35,389 nt of DNA from Desulfobulbaceae bacterium (GTDB lineage Bacteria; Desulfobacterota; Desulfobulbia; Desulfobulbales; SURF-16). The stretch spans positions 1 through 35,389 of the forward strand of contig QKJV01000479.1 in assembly GCA_003249165.1 (NCBI GenBank), in the 5' to 3' direction. The notes below the pieces were generated by a model. That model was not told the origin of the DNA, made no database searches, and was given only the letters and a program-made list of their open reading frames with translations. A program made the position numbers and the translations under genes. The stretch's first letter is position 1, and every line of letters begins with the position of its first letter. Below, one piece after another: positions 34,943 to 35,389 of this stretch.

Positions 34943-35389
34943 TTATCCAGGATTTTCTGTTATCAGTTCTTTAAAAAATATGATCGATGGATAATTCTTT
35001 GAATATACAACAGGTTTTTGGCTACTTGATTTTGCGACGAAAATTAAATTTGTTATGCCATATTCTTCAGCGCTTGCTAGGACTTGTTCATTATCATCCA
35101 CGAGCAGCGATTTATTTTTGTCGAAGGTAATTATTTGAGCGAGATTTTCCCAGAATTTCGGGTCTTCTTTCGCGATACCAATTTCTTCGGAACAAATTAT
35201 TTTATCGAAGAATCTTTCGATATCGGTGTTTGCCATTTTAATTGCCAATGTTTTACTGTGCGCATTTGTTACTAAATATATTTTTTTACGTAGTGTTTTA
35301 CAAAATTTCAAAAAATCAACTACATACGGGTGTACCTGTATGAGATGGTTCATTTTGGTTTTCATGCCTGCAATATCCAAACCTAGCTC
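34943..35389 (-). CDS. HAD family hydrolase, GMP/IMP nucleotidase (YrfG)-like, 5' end outside the window
   Basis: Frame is open to the edge: ...ELGLDIAGMKTKMNHLIQVHPYVVDFLKF, YLVTNAHSKTLAIKM, FDKIICSEEIGIAKEDPKFW, LLVDDNEQVLASAEEYGI. Track start is an internal TTG. Confidence 0.85.
   Translation of the reverse strand, partial: ELGLDIAGMKTKMNHLIQVHPYVVDFLKFCKTLRKKIYLVTNAHSKTLAIKMANTDIERFFDKIICSEEIGIAKEDPKFWENLAQIITFDKNKSLLVDDNEQVLASAEEYGITNLIFVAKSSSQKPVVYSKNYPSIIFFKELITENPG

Noticed and set aside
1-35389. CRISPR arrays, insertion sequences, toxin-antitoxin or defence modules
   Set aside because: No regularly spaced repeats, transposase motifs or paired small toxin/antitoxin ORFs seen; the only mobile-element signal is the recombinase tail at the left edge.

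Overview
The window is mostly a dense, chromosomal housekeeping region. Gene content suggests a Desulfobacterota/deltaproteobacterial-type genome; that is my inference from protein flavour, not a database result. It holds two tRNA genes and roughly 30 protein-coding genes, including gatB-radC-hemW, a glycogen/glycolysis group (gapA, glgA), aroC-aroK, a peroxiredoxin, rdgB, gatCA, an rnr-trmJ-FTHF cyclo-ligase-HDAC run, and an RSH ((p)ppGpp) protein. I found no CRISPR array, complete transposon or obvious defence island. The points most worth a second look are: (1) the C-terminal tail of a tyrosine recombinase at the left edge, missing from the ORF track and abutting the 3' end of tRNA-Glu, which suggests an integrated element to the left; (2) RdgC apparently split into two adjacent ORFs; (3) a 1422-aa protein with PPDK-like ATP-grasp and phosphohistidine domains, no PEP barrel and about 900 aa of unexplained N-terminus; (4) an RSH protein with an intact hydrolase motif but an apparently degenerate synthetase; (5) a GlgA-like protein with a changed KTGGL motif, coupled to an unknown protein; (6) an orphan PilB/GspE-like ATPase abutting an HDOD gene.
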